Shown: positions 25,665 to 33,707 of the stretch, piece after piece | Numbering within the stretch: the stretch's first letter is position 1 | How the letters are laid out: the number at the start of each line of letters is the position of its first letter | From: Salegentibacter sp. R32 | Lineage (GTDB): Bacteria; Bacteroidota; Bacteroidia; Flavobacteriales; Flavobacteriaceae | DNA length: 64,000 bases | Direction of reading: 5' to 3' | Assembly (NCBI RefSeq): GCF_008692195.1 | Contig: NZ_RXOM01000004.1 | Coordinates: 1-64,000, forward strand | Made by a program: the position numbers and the translations under genes | The notes under the pieces: model-generated | Seen by the model: only the letters and a program-made list of their open reading frames with translations | Database searches by the model: none | What the model was told of the DNA's origin: nothing

Positions 25665-26378
25665 ATGAAATGTATAATTGTAGATGACGAAGAAATGGCG
25701 AGAGCTATTATCGAGCAGTTTGTTAACAATAATCCAGAACTAACACTTGAAGCTCAATTTCCTAATGCCATTCAAGCTATAAAATACCTTAATCAAAATC
25801 AAGTAGATTTAATTTTGCTGGATATTCATATGCCAGATTTTACAGGTTTCGATTTAATAGAAACCCTAAAAGAACCTCCAAAAATTATTTTAACTACATC
25901 CGATAGAAATTTTGCCTTACAAGCTTTTGAATATGAATTTATCGTAGATTATTTGGTAAAACCCATTACTGAAGAAAGGTTTAATAAAGCCGTAACCAAA
26001 GCAGCTTCTTTTTTAACTACTTCCTTAGCGTCTTCAACAAGTACAAAAAGTGAAAAAGATGCTCCCGAAAAAGAAATGTATGTAAACATAGACCGAAGAC
26101 TGGTAAAAATAGAATTTTCTACCATCAACGTGATCGAAGCTAAAGGCGACTATATTTTCATTAAAACCACTGGAAAGAATTACACCGTTCATTCAACATT
26201 AAAGAAAATTGAAGACAAGCTTCCCAACAACATTTTTTTAAAAGTACACCGGTCTTACATTATTAATATAAAAAAGATTGTAGATATAGAAGATAATAGC
26301 GTTTTAATAGAAAAAGATGTCATTCCTGTAAGCAGGTCTAACCGCCCAGAGTTAATGAAAAGGCTTAATCTATTATAA
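25665..26378 (+). CDS. LytTR-family response regulator
   Basis: 237 residues. Receiver domain (1-115) with the acidic pair IVDDEE, phosphorylation site Asp53 in LILLDIHMPD, the switch Thr in LTTSDRN and Lys in YLVKPI. A serine/threonine-rich linker leads to a LytTR DNA-binding domain (about 140-237: VNIDRRLVKIEFSTINVIEA, TVHSTLKKIEDKL, FLKVHRSYIIN). It is the only response regulator of the cluster, so both kinases may phosphorylate it (inference). Confidence 0.92.
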   Translation: MKCIIVDDEEMARAIIEQFVNNNPELTLEAQFPNAIQAIKYLNQNQVDLILLDIHMPDFTGFDLIETLKEPPKIILTTSDRNFALQAFEYEFIVDYLVKPITEERFNKAVTKAASFLTTSLASSTSTKSEKDAPEKEMYVNIDRRLVKIEFSTINVIEAKGDYIFIKTTGKNYTVHSTLKKIEDKLPNNIFLKVHRSYIINIKKIVDIEDNSVLIEKDVIPVSRSNRPELMKRLNLL

Positions 26379-26405
26379 AGATTATATTTTTAACTTCAAT
26401 AAATC

Positions 26406-26438
26406 ACCATCTAACGAGTAAAAGTTACCATTCATCGA
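26406..26438 (+). promoter_or_regulatory. Predicted LytTR direct-repeat pair
   Basis: ACCATCTAACGA (26406) and ACCATTCATCGA (26427) are exactly 21 bases apart. A weaker ACCATCTTTGAA follows at 26466. They lie after the response regulator stop, upstream of the terminator at 26520. Confidence 0.5.
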
Positions 26439-26519
26439 AAAACTTTAGAAACAACGTTTTAAATTACCATCTTTGAAGTGAGGTTAAGTAATTTTATTTC
26501 ATAAGTTTTTATTGGTTTT

Positions 26520-26556
26520 AAGGCCGGGAGTTTTTCTTCCGGCCTTAATGTTTTAT
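26520..26556 (+). terminator. Terminator of the NO-sensor cluster
   Basis: Perfect arms AAGGCCGG (26520-26527) and CCGGCCTT (26539-26546), followed by AATGTTTTAT. Confidence 0.65.
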
Positions 26557-26609
26557 ATAAACTCGCTTCTTTCGATTCTTTTCTTCTTTCAGTTTAAAGA
26601 AACAGACTT

Positions 26610-26662
26610 ACCATTCGTCTATCTTTCCCAATACCCTAATCGAATAGATTGCCAATCATTGC
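26610..26662 (+). promoter_or_regulatory. Predicted LytTR repeats upstream of the secreted protein
   Basis: ACCATTCGTCTA (26610), TACCCTAATCGA (26632) and GCCAATCATTGC (26651) lie 40-95 bases before the ATG at 26703. The first two are 22 bases apart. The match to the ACCATTCATCGA repeats suggests control by the adjacent LytTR regulator. Confidence 0.45.
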
Positions 26663-26702
26663 GTATCTAAAATAAATTTGTTCAAACAAAAATCTTTTTA
26701 TT

Positions 26703-29129
26703 ATGAAAATAGTCTTACACGCATTTCTGTTTTTGTTTATACAATTTTGTTTCGCTCAAAATTATAACTTTTTAGGAGCTTATACTTCAGATGGAACACC
26801 ACTGTACTTAGAGCCAGTTAACGATGTTATTAGTTATGCCACCATGGATATAATTAATAATGCCGTTCCAGAAGGTTATCCCGTACCCGATTACAACCCA
26901 CATTACATCTCATCAGGTTACGATACCGATGTTATCTTAGATGAAGCAGCCGATGTGTGGGTAACTTTTGTACAAGAAGGTGCAGGCTATAAAAACGTAT
27001 TAGGTTTTTATACTTACGATATTAACAATCCCTTTACTTCTGTCCCATCACCATCAGACATTACTATCATTTTTCCTAATGTTTCTGCAAGTGGTTCAGG
27101 TGGCGGACTTGTAAAAGGAAATAAAGTAAAAATAGGCACTTTTCCAGCTAATACCGGAATTGGCTGGGTTTTGTTGGCCAATGGCTGGAAAGATGCTACA
27201 ACTTCGGTAACCGCTGGGAACTGGCAATTATATTCCAATCCGGATTTTAACCCGGAAGCCGATGCGAATTTACGTCATCATAACATCTTATTGGCAGACC
27301 CTGATAATGAGCGAATCATTTTAGGTTTTGAAGATATAAGGAGAGATTATTCTTCTTGTGATAACGATTTTAATGATGCTTTGTTTTACGTAAGCGCTAA
27401 TCCTTATTCAGCTTTAAGAACCACTAATTATGCAGATGTGGAAAGCGCTACAGATGTGAGTTCTGCCAACTTAGGAGGATTGGAAAGTAATGGAAGTTTA
27501 GCACAGTTAATTGCAAAAAGAAACTTTAACCGGGTAAAAACCAATTCATTTGCCCACAAGAAAAATTTGCAGAACAAATTCCAGAAGAATTTAATGGCGA
27601 GAAGTGCTACTTCTGGAGTAAACGTAGGAGGGATTTTCCCTACCAGCGGAATGTTTGGCAGTGAACAATCTTATGAATCCAGTCCAACTGATTTATTAGC
27701 CATCACCAATGCAACTGAAGTTTTTGCTGTAGATTATTATGAAGAAAATAACCGCATAGCGGCAGCTTTAGCTACAAAAACCACGGGAGAAGTGTACAAT
27801 CACTCCAAAATGATTTGCGACCGATTAAATGGTTCATCCTTAAAAGATATTAGAACAGTAACTATTCAAAATCACGAAATGGTGATGCTTAAGATTGAAA
27901 GGGCTAATGGACAGGTGGAACATGCGATTTTATTTTCGGTAGCCGATAACGCCAACAATTACGAGTTGCACAGTTACTGGAATATCTTTCAATATCCATC
28001 AGTAGATTTTTCTAACTTTCAAATTTGGGGTTCATCTATGGGGCAAGTAAGTCATATTATAAATCATATTTTAGATGAATTAAATGCAACAAAACCTGTC
28101 ACCAGTTCAGCAGCTTTAGACAGAATTCCTTCAGTTTTTGTAAAAAAAGGATTTTACAAGAATGGAACTATTCAATTAGAAATTGTAAATAAAACTGGAG
28201 ACGCTAACCTTCAAATTGCAGGAAATAGCCGGGAAACCGAATTAGCTTCAGAAACTAGCTTCAACCAAAATGTTGCACTTTCAGGAAATTATGAAGAAGA
28301 AATTACGCTTACTACGGGAGGATTATTTGATATGGGATTAACTTTACTAGGGAGTAGTTCACCGCAAGCAGATGCTGTTTATTTAGCCGATGGCCCTTGG
28401 GGGTTAGATTATAATGAAGCTGAAACAACTATTAATAACTTTCAAATTTTAACATCATCCCTCATAAATGAAGATAATTATTCAGTTGAAAGAAATCCTT
28501 TGGTATCGGGAAGTATTCTAGGAACAGCCAATTTGTTCAGAACCATTTTACCGGGCGAATTAACTTTTGATGCTTCTGTTTATGAGTCTTTAGCATTTTC
28601 CATCTCCAATAACCTGCCTGTAGAAGTGGTGTTGGTAACAGAAAACTTAGTAGATTGGAATAACCGCTTTAAATTTCAATTGCCGGTAAATGCACAAGCA
28701 ACAGCTTATCAAATTAATTTGAGTGATTTTCAGAATGCTAATGGAGAATCTTTAAATGAATTTCAATTAAAAAGTATTGTTTTTTCAGTACAAGGAAACT
28801 ATCAGGATTTTCAGGATTTTAGTGTGGGTATTTCAGATGTTCAATTTACAACTGAAAGCTTATCGGCACAGGTTTACCAAAATGTAACCGCCTCTTTTTA
28901 CGCCTACCCCAATCCTGTAAAAGAAAACCTTAATATGGTATTTCCTCACCCTATGGAGAAAGCAAACCTTCAATTGTTCGATATGTTGGGAAGAAAAGTT
29001 TTTGAGCATTCGTTTAGTACAAAAGATAATCAAGCTCAGGTGAATTTATCTCAATTAAAAAGAGGAGTTTATCAAGCTTTAATAATACATGAAAAAGAGA
29101 AATTCTCTTGCCGACTTGTTATGGAGTAA
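26703..29129 (+). CDS. Type IX secreted DUF4114-domain protein
   Basis: 808 residues. A Sec signal peptide (IVLHAFLFLFIQFCFAQ) is followed by a domain ending in GFEDIRRDYSSCDNDFNDALFYV, the DUF4114 calcium-site-like signature. A central region of unknown fold contains a GGLFDMGLTLLGS motif. The C-terminus is a type A T9SS sorting domain: YAYPNPVKENLNM, LQLFDMLGRKV, LKRGVYQALI. It should be exported through the outer membrane and be surface-bound or released; adhesin or matrix roles are typical but unproven. LytTR-like repeats lie upstream and a terminator downstream. Confidence 0.88.
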   Translation: MKIVLHAFLFLFIQFCFAQNYNFLGAYTSDGTPLYLEPVNDVISYATMDIINNAVPEGYPVPDYNPHYISSGYDTDVILDEAADVWVTFVQEGAGYKNVLGFYTYDINNPFTSVPSPSDITIIFPNVSASGSGGGLVKGNKVKIGTFPANTGIGWVLLANGWKDATTSVTAGNWQLYSNPDFNPEADANLRHHNILLADPDNERIILGFEDIRRDYSSCDNDFNDALFYVSANPYSALRTTNYADVESATDVSSANLGGLESNGSLAQLIAKRNFNRVKTNSFAHKKNLQNKFQKNLMARSATSGVNVGGIFPTSGMFGSEQSYESSPTDLLAITNATEVFAVDYYEENNRIAAALATKTTGEVYNHSKMICDRLNGSSLKDIRTVTIQNHEMVMLKIERANGQVEHAILFSVADNANNYELHSYWNIFQYPSVDFSNFQIWGSSMGQVSHIINHILDELNATKPVTSSAALDRIPSVFVKKGFYKNGTIQLEIVNKTGDANLQIAGNSRETELASETSFNQNVALSGNYEEEITLTTGGLFDMGLTLLGSSSPQADAVYLADGPWGLDYNEAETTINNFQILTSSLINEDNYSVERNPLVSGSILGTANLFRTILPGELTFDASVYESLAFSISNNLPVEVVLVTENLVDWNNRFKFQLPVNAQATAYQINLSDFQNANGESLNEFQLKSIVFSVQGNYQDFQDFSVGISDVQFTTESLSAQVYQNVTASFYAYPNPVKENLNMVFPHPMEKANLQLFDMLGRKVFEHSFSTKDNQAQVNLSQLKRGVYQALIIHEKEKFSCRLVME

Positions 29130-29153
29130 TTTGAATTGGTTGGTTTTTGGGAG

Positions 29154-29190
29154 AAGGTCGAAAGTGAAAAACTTTCGGCCTTTTCTTTTT
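29154..29190 (+). terminator. Terminator after the T9SS protein
   Basis: Arms AAGGTCGAAAGT (29154-29165) and ACTTTCGGCCTT (29171-29182), then TTCTTTTT. Confidence 0.75.
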
Positions 29191-29375
29191 CAGACCTCGC
29201 AGGTTTTTGCAACCGGTAAGGTCTATTTTCTTACAAGCATATTGGGGCATTTAGTGAATTTTCATAGAAAATTTGTATCGAAATGCTATCAAAATGAAAT
29301 TCGCCTTAAATACGTTGAGTCATAATTGAAAAGCAACCTTTAGCAGTTTTTTGCATCTACTAATAAACAAACACC

Positions 29376-29816
29376 ATGAAAAACTTAATTTTCTTAGCTC
29401 TTGCTTGTTTATTCATCTCTTGCGATTCCGATGATGATAACAATAACGATACAAATCTTGTTACTTACGATTGCGACCAAGAAGTAGTAATTAGTAATGA
29501 ACAATTTCAAAACGCAACAACTTCTGATGTTGGTTTTGTCGATTATTCATTTGTAGACGGCTGTTTAGAACTTTCTTATTCTTCAAGTGGTTGTGATGGT
29601 TCTACTTGGACTGTAGAATTAATCGATTCCGGCAATGTGATGGAATCTGCCCCACCTCAACGAAATATTAGAATGGTGCTTGACAATCAAGAAGCTTGTT
29701 TGGCGGTTATTGGAAAAGAAACTTCCTTTGATATTTCCAGTTTACGAGTAGAAGGTTCTGATGAGGTGATTCTTCATTTAGAGAATTTTGATGAAGATAT
29801 TTTATATGAATATTAA
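29376..29816 (+). CDS. Small lipoprotein of unknown function
   Basis: 146 residues. Lipoprotein signal LIFLALACLFISCDS followed by an acidic DDDNNNDT linker, usual for Flavobacteriaceae. The mature part has paired cysteines (TYDCDQEVVIS, DGCLELSYSSSGCDG) and an acidic end. No family recognised. Its neighbour downstream is a broken lipoprotein gene on the other strand. Confidence 0.7.
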   Translation: MKNLIFLALACLFISCDSDDDNNNDTNLVTYDCDQEVVISNEQFQNATTSDVGFVDYSFVDGCLELSYSSSGCDGSTWTVELIDSGNVMESAPPQRNIRMVLDNQEACLAVIGKETSFDISSLRVEGSDEVILHLENFDEDILYEY

Positions 29817-29957
29817 TTTCAGTTCGAGACTTTAAATTCAAATGAAATTTTTGCGAAATTCATACTTAAGCATGAGTCGAGAACTTACGTTTAAATATAG
29901 GTTTCGACTCTACTCAACCTGATAAGTTGTAGTGAATTCATGTTATTTCTATTGATT

Positions 29958-30238
29958 TTACTCTATTTTTTGAATTTCCAAGCACAACCTAAGTAAGTTA
30001 GAATTGATAGAATAATCACCGGTTCCACATTCCGAATATTTAGTAGATGAGAAACTTCCATTTATCTGTAAAGTTCATAAGGATCTTCTGTAACTATCCA
30101 ATCTCCTGAACCATCGCCTGGATCGTAATAAACTTCAATTAGCTCCCATTTTCCTACTAAAACAGAGCTCTGATTTTTGTTGAATTATCGTCATCATTAT
30201 TACATCCCAATAGTAGGATAGAAAACAAGATGAAAATT
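29958..30238 (-). pseudogene. Broken lipocalin-like lipoprotein gene
   Basis: Minus-strand pieces in shifted frames spell IFILFSILLLGCNNDDDNST (lipoprotein signal), KWELIEVYYDPGDGSGDWIV followed by TEDPYEL, and INGSFSSTKYSECGTGDYSI then NSNLLRLCLEIQKIE and a stop. KWELIEV and the later DGSF/GDYSI layout are typical of small lipocalin-like lipoproteins in this group. At least two frame breaks and loss of the start codon show it is no longer expressed. The rest of 29817-30272 shows nothing. Confidence 0.65.
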
Positions 30239-30272
30239 TAACAAAAAGGTTGCGCCCAGTGTGAAAATTTAG

Positions 30273-31097
30273 TTACCAGCTTCCTCCGGCGCCACCGCCG
30301 CCAAAACCGCCTCCGCCGAAGCCACCACCAAAGCCTCCGCCACCAAAACCACCGCCGCTGCTTCCTCCAAAACCTCCGGAAGAACCACCACCAAACATTC
30401 CGCGACCAAGACTACTTAAAATAATGGCGTCAAAAAGTGTATCAGCACCACCTCTACGGCCGCCACGACCACCGCCGCCACCATTATTCTTTTTGATGAT
30501 AGAAATGATGATCACAATAAAAATAATGAAGACCACAATAATAGGAAACGGATTAAAACCAACACCTCGGTTGCCTTGCTTAGCTTCAAAAGTGCCATTC
30601 ATTACTTGCATAATTGCAGTAGTTCCTTTATCTAAACCTTGATAATAACTTCCTCTTCTAAATTCCGGTAAGATTATTTGATCAATGATGGTTTTGCTTT
30701 TAGCATCGGTCATATATTCTTCCACACCATAACCCGTTGTGATCCAAATTTTACGATCGTTTTTAGCCAGTAAAATTAAAAAACCATTGTCTTTGCCCGC
30801 TTGTCCAATCCCCCATTTTTGTGCCCAATCTGCGGCATAAGTTCCAATATATTCTCCGTTCAAGCTAGGAATGGTTGCGATTACAATTTGGGTTGAAGTT
30901 GTGTCTGCGTAACGCACTAACTTTTGCGTTAATGCATTTTTTTCAGCAGTACTTAAAACATTCGCGTCATCGTAAACGCTGGTTTCTTTTGAAGGTTTAT
31001 CGGGAATGTTAAGTTGAGCGAAACCTAAGGTTCCGGTCAATAGAAATAAAATTCCGAATAAAAATTTTTTGCTGAATACAAAGGTGAAGTGTGGCAT
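30273..31097 (-). CDS. TPM-domain membrane protein with glycine-rich tail (YgcG-like)
   Basis: 274 residues. Signal peptide (FLFGILFLLTGTLGFAQ), TPM domain (about 25-165: DDANVLSTAEKNALTQKLVRY, IVIATIPSLNGE, ADWAQKWGIGQAGKDNGFLILLAK), one membrane helix (FPIIVVFIIFIVIIISIIKK), then a Gly/Phe/Ser-rich tail ending GGAGGSW. TPM proteins are linked to membrane-protein turnover or repair. It overlaps the next TPM gene by one base and forms an operon with lemA. Confidence 0.88.
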   Translation of the reverse strand: MPHFTFVFSKKFLFGILFLLTGTLGFAQLNIPDKPSKETSVYDDANVLSTAEKNALTQKLVRYADTTSTQIVIATIPSLNGEYIGTYAADWAQKWGIGQAGKDNGFLILLAKNDRKIWITTGYGVEEYMTDAKSKTIIDQIILPEFRRGSYYQGLDKGTTAIMQVMNGTFEAKQGNRGVGFNPFPIIVVFIIFIVIIISIIKKNNGGGGGRGGRRGGADTLFDAIILSSLGRGMFGGGSSGGFGGSSGGGFGGGGFGGGFGGGGFGGGGAGGSW

Positions 31098-31528
31098 TAT
31101 CCTCTAGATATTTCGTCTGAAAGTTCGTTGATGTCGTCTTGTTGATAAGGAAAGTGATGTTTTAACTGTTCACCGGCTTTTAAAATTCCATCTACCAAAC
31201 CTTGTTTAAAATTTCCTTTTCTAAAATGGTCTTGCATTACATTTTTAGTGCTTTCCCAAAAATCATCAGGTACTTTTCTATCGATGCCTTTATCACCCAT
31301 AATGTAAAATTGATGGTCTTCAATGGCAAGGTAAATAAGTACACCGTTTTCGAGTTTGGTGTTATCCATTTTTAACTCGTGAAAAACAGCTTTAGCTCTC
31401 TCAAAAAGTTCGGTTGGGCATTTGTTTTCGATATGCACACGAATTTCTCCTGAAGTATTTTTTTCTGAAGTTCGAATTGCAGCTACAATTTCTTCTTCAT
31501 CTTTTGCTGAAATAAATTCTTTAGCCAT
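31097..31528 (-). CDS. TPM-domain protein
   Basis: 143 residues, a TPM domain with no signal peptide or Gly tail: AIRTSEKNTSGEIRVHIE, LENGVLIYLAIEDHQFYIMG, GIDRKVPDDFWE and FKQGLVDGILKAGEQL. It appears cytosolic or peripheral. Start-stop coupled to the larger TPM protein and downstream of lemA, the standard LemA-TPM-TPM order of Bacteroidetes. Confidence 0.85.
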   Translation of the reverse strand: MAKEFISAKDEEEIVAAIRTSEKNTSGEIRVHIENKCPTELFERAKAVFHELKMDNTKLENGVLIYLAIEDHQFYIMGDKGIDRKVPDDFWESTKNVMQDHFRKGNFKQGLVDGILKAGEQLKHHFPYQQDDINELSDEISRG

Positions 31529-31623
31529 TTTCTTAAAGTTTTTAGTAGTGAATCATCATCAAGCTGTCTTGAGTCCTTCATTTAAATTTCAGGATAAACT
31601 AAAGTCGAAAAGTTTAAATAAAT

Positions 31624-31680
31624 ACGTCTCGACTCCGCTCGACGTGGCAAAAGTAAAGTGCCCCTTGGGGATTTAGGGGC
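31624..31680 (-). terminator. Hairpins after lemA: repeat copy and terminator
   Basis: GCCCCT (31660-31665) and AGGGGC (31675-31680) form a hairpin just after the lemA stop, followed on the minus strand by ACTTTACTTTT. Next to it, 31624-31645 is an ACGTCTCGA...TCGACGT palindrome of the TCGAG-CGGAG-TCGA repeat family also found at 45568 and 48126. Confidence 0.5.
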
Positions 31681-31681
31681 T

Positions 31682-32272
31682 TTAAAATTCTACCGTTGGA
31701 GCATTTTCTGCTCCTTCCTGAGCTTCAAAAGGTGTCATTCTCTCAAAACCGAACATTCCTGCAAAAATATTATTTGGGAATTTTCTAATATACGTATTGT
31801 ACTCACGAACAGCATCATTAAAGCGATTACGCTCTACGTTAATTCTGTTTTCAGTTCCTTCTAACTGTGATTGCAAATTCCTGAAATTTTGTGTTGCCGT
31901 TAATTGTGGGTAACGTTCCACACTTACCATTAATTTTGAAAGTGCAGAAGATAAGCCGCTTTGTGCTTGTTGAAACTTTTGCAGTGATTCATTATTCAAA
32001 TTATCGGCATTAATATTTACTGAAGTCGCTTTAGCCCGAGCTTCAATTACTCCGGTTAAAGTTTCTTGCTCAAAATCGGCTACACCTTTTACGGTATTTA
32101 CCAAATTCGGAATTAAATCGGTTCTACGTTGGTAAGCACTTTCTACATTGGCCCAAGAAGCTTTTACATTTTCTTCTAATTCTACAGCAGTATTGTTTAC
32201 TCCTGCGGTAAGGCTATAACCAATAATACCTAAGACTACAATTATAATTACGGGGATTAACCACTTTTTCAT
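31682..32272 (-). CDS. lemA: LemA family protein
   Basis: 196 residues. One N-terminal membrane anchor (WLIPVIIIVVLGIIGYSL), then the all-helical LemA domain: NVKASWANVESAYQRRTDLI, PNLVNTVKGVADFEQETL, RYPQLTATQNFRNLQSQLEG and NRFNDAVREYNTYIRKFPNN. Mostly faces the periplasm. It works with TPM proteins in an unresolved envelope role. First gene of the lemA-TPM-TPM operon. Confidence 0.92.
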   Translation of the reverse strand: MKKWLIPVIIIVVLGIIGYSLTAGVNNTAVELEENVKASWANVESAYQRRTDLIPNLVNTVKGVADFEQETLTGVIEARAKATSVNINADNLNNESLQKFQQAQSGLSSALSKLMVSVERYPQLTATQNFRNLQSQLEGTENRINVERNRFNDAVREYNTYIRKFPNNIFAGMFGFERMTPFEAQEGAENAPTVEF

Positions 32273-32282
32273 TGTTTATTGT

Positions 32283-32612
32283 TTAAAGTTGATTTTTTAT
32301 GTTGATTAATTCAGATTTTATATGCTCTAATTTACGAATAATCTCAAAGTTGTTCAGCGTTTCTACCTTTTCTTCTTTTAGATGAGTTTTCGCTCCTTCT
32401 AAGGTAAAACCGCGCTCTTTTACCAAATGATAAATCAACTCCAGATTTTTAATGTCTTCTTTGGTAAATTTTCGGTTTCCCTTAGCATTTTTCTTCGGCT
32501 GAATCACATCAAATTCCTTCTCCCAAAACCGAATAAGCGAAGCATTCACCTTAAAGGCTTTGGCAACTTCACCAATGCTATAATAAAGTTTGTCGGGGAG
32601 GTTTACGTGCAT
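32283..32612 (-). CDS. MerR-family transcriptional regulator
   Basis: 109 residues. MerR helix-turn-helix: YYSIGEVAKAFKVNASLIRFWEKEF, DVIQPKKNAKGNRKFTKEDI, then the LIYHLVKERGFTLEGAKTHL helix. No ligand domain beyond a short coiled coil. It overlaps the upstream peptidase gene by one base and sits 10 bases before lemA, an arrangement common in this family. Confidence 0.88.
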   Translation of the reverse strand: MHVNLPDKLYYSIGEVAKAFKVNASLIRFWEKEFDVIQPKKNAKGNRKFTKEDIKNLELIYHLVKERGFTLEGAKTHLKEEKVETLNNFEIIRKLEHIKSELINIKNQL

Positions 32613-33586
32613 TAATCTAACGATTGATTTTCAAGTGCAGACTGGTTCAGCATAATATCATATTCATCAGCAGTAAGATCACCGTGGTAAAAGTTAATTG
32701 GATTTACCACTTTACCGTTTTTGTGCACTTCGTAATGTAAATGCGGCGCGGTTGATAAACCGGTGCTTCCTACTTCAGCAATAATTTCTCCACGCTTTAC
32801 TTTTTGGCCTCTTCTTACTTTAAAATCGCTTAGATGTGCATAATAAGTTTCGTAGCCAAAGCCATGATCTAGCACAATTAAATTCCCAAATCCGGTAGTT
32901 CGTTTTGCTTTTTTTACCACAGCATCTCCGGTAGCGTAAACCAATGAGCCGGTGGGTGCGCTAAAGTCCATTCCGTTGTGCATTTTTCGGTACTTTAAGA
33001 TCGGGTGCATTCGCATTCCATAACCTGAAGCCATGCGCTTTAAATTTTCATTTTTTACAGGCTGAATAGCGGGAATGGCCGTTAATAATTTTTCCTTTTC
33101 TTCGGCTAAACTTGCAATTTCATCTAGCGATTTCGATTGTACCACAATTTGTTTTTGCAACACATCTAAACGTTTACTGGTTTCCATAATCAACTTAGAA
33201 TTATCGTAACCTTCTAAATCTTTGTAGCGGTTAATCCCACCAAAACCGGCTTTCCGTTGCTCTTCCGGGATTGGGTTTGCTTCAAAATAAACCCGGTAAA
33301 TGTTATTATCCCTATTTTGTACTTCAGCTAAAACTTTTTGCGCTTGCGTCATCTTTTTGTTGAGCACTTCGTATTGCAATTCCATATTTTGCAATTCACG
33401 CTTCATCGCTTTTTCTTTAGGTGTTTCTATTTGCGGCAAGTTTAAATACACCAATAATAATAAGAAACCGGCCAAAAAAGAAGCCGTGACACCCAATAAC
33501 GCATAACCCAACCTTCTACCTTTCTTCCGCTCTATTTTTCGATAAGAAAGCGTTTCGCTATCGTAATAATATTTAACCTTCGACAT
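32612..33586 (-). CDS. M23-family metallopeptidase
   Basis: 324 residues. N-terminal membrane anchor (GYALLGVTASFLAGFLLLLVYL), a long coiled coil (about 60-180), then an M23 LytM domain with both zinc motifs: MHNGMDFSAPTG (HxxxD) and APHLHYEVHKNG (HxH). VYATGDAVVKKAKR and YYAHLSDFKVRRGQKVKRGE fit active endopeptidases. It cleaves or helps cleave peptidoglycan cross-links in the periplasm. It is divergent from alaS. Confidence 0.92.
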   Translation of the reverse strand: MSKVKYYYDSETLSYRKIERKKGRRLGYALLGVTASFLAGFLLLLVYLNLPQIETPKEKAMKRELQNMELQYEVLNKKMTQAQKVLAEVQNRDNNIYRVYFEANPIPEEQRKAGFGGINRYKDLEGYDNSKLIMETSKRLDVLQKQIVVQSKSLDEIASLAEEKEKLLTAIPAIQPVKNENLKRMASGYGMRMHPILKYRKMHNGMDFSAPTGSLVYATGDAVVKKAKRTTGFGNLIVLDHGFGYETYYAHLSDFKVRRGQKVKRGEIIAEVGSTGLSTAPHLHYEVHKNGKVVNPINFYHGDLTADEYDIMLNQSALENQSLD

Positions 33587-33618
33587 TGTCTTAAATTATG
33601 CTATTTTTGCCTTCAAAA

Positions 33619-33638
33619 ATTAAGCGGTTTCGCTTAAT
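33619..33638. promoter_or_regulatory. Perfect palindrome in the M23/alaS divergent promoter region
   Basis: ATTAAGCG GTTT CGCTTAAT, 8-bp arms with a 4-base loop, inside the 121-base divergent gap. It may be an operator or a leader hairpin; no T tract follows. Confidence 0.4.
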
Positions 33639-33707
33639 AAGACGAACAAAGATAAAAATTGTTTCACTAGTAACATAATTTAACGTTTCAGCTACAAAAA
33701 ATCGTGT

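Noticed and set aside
29089-29325. 78-residue frame after the T9SS protein
   Set aside because: It starts inside the T9SS domain and runs across a terminator hairpin; no protein-like features.
30424-30642. Proline-rich open frame on the plus strand
   Set aside because: Antisense shadow of the glycine-rich tail of the TPM protein.
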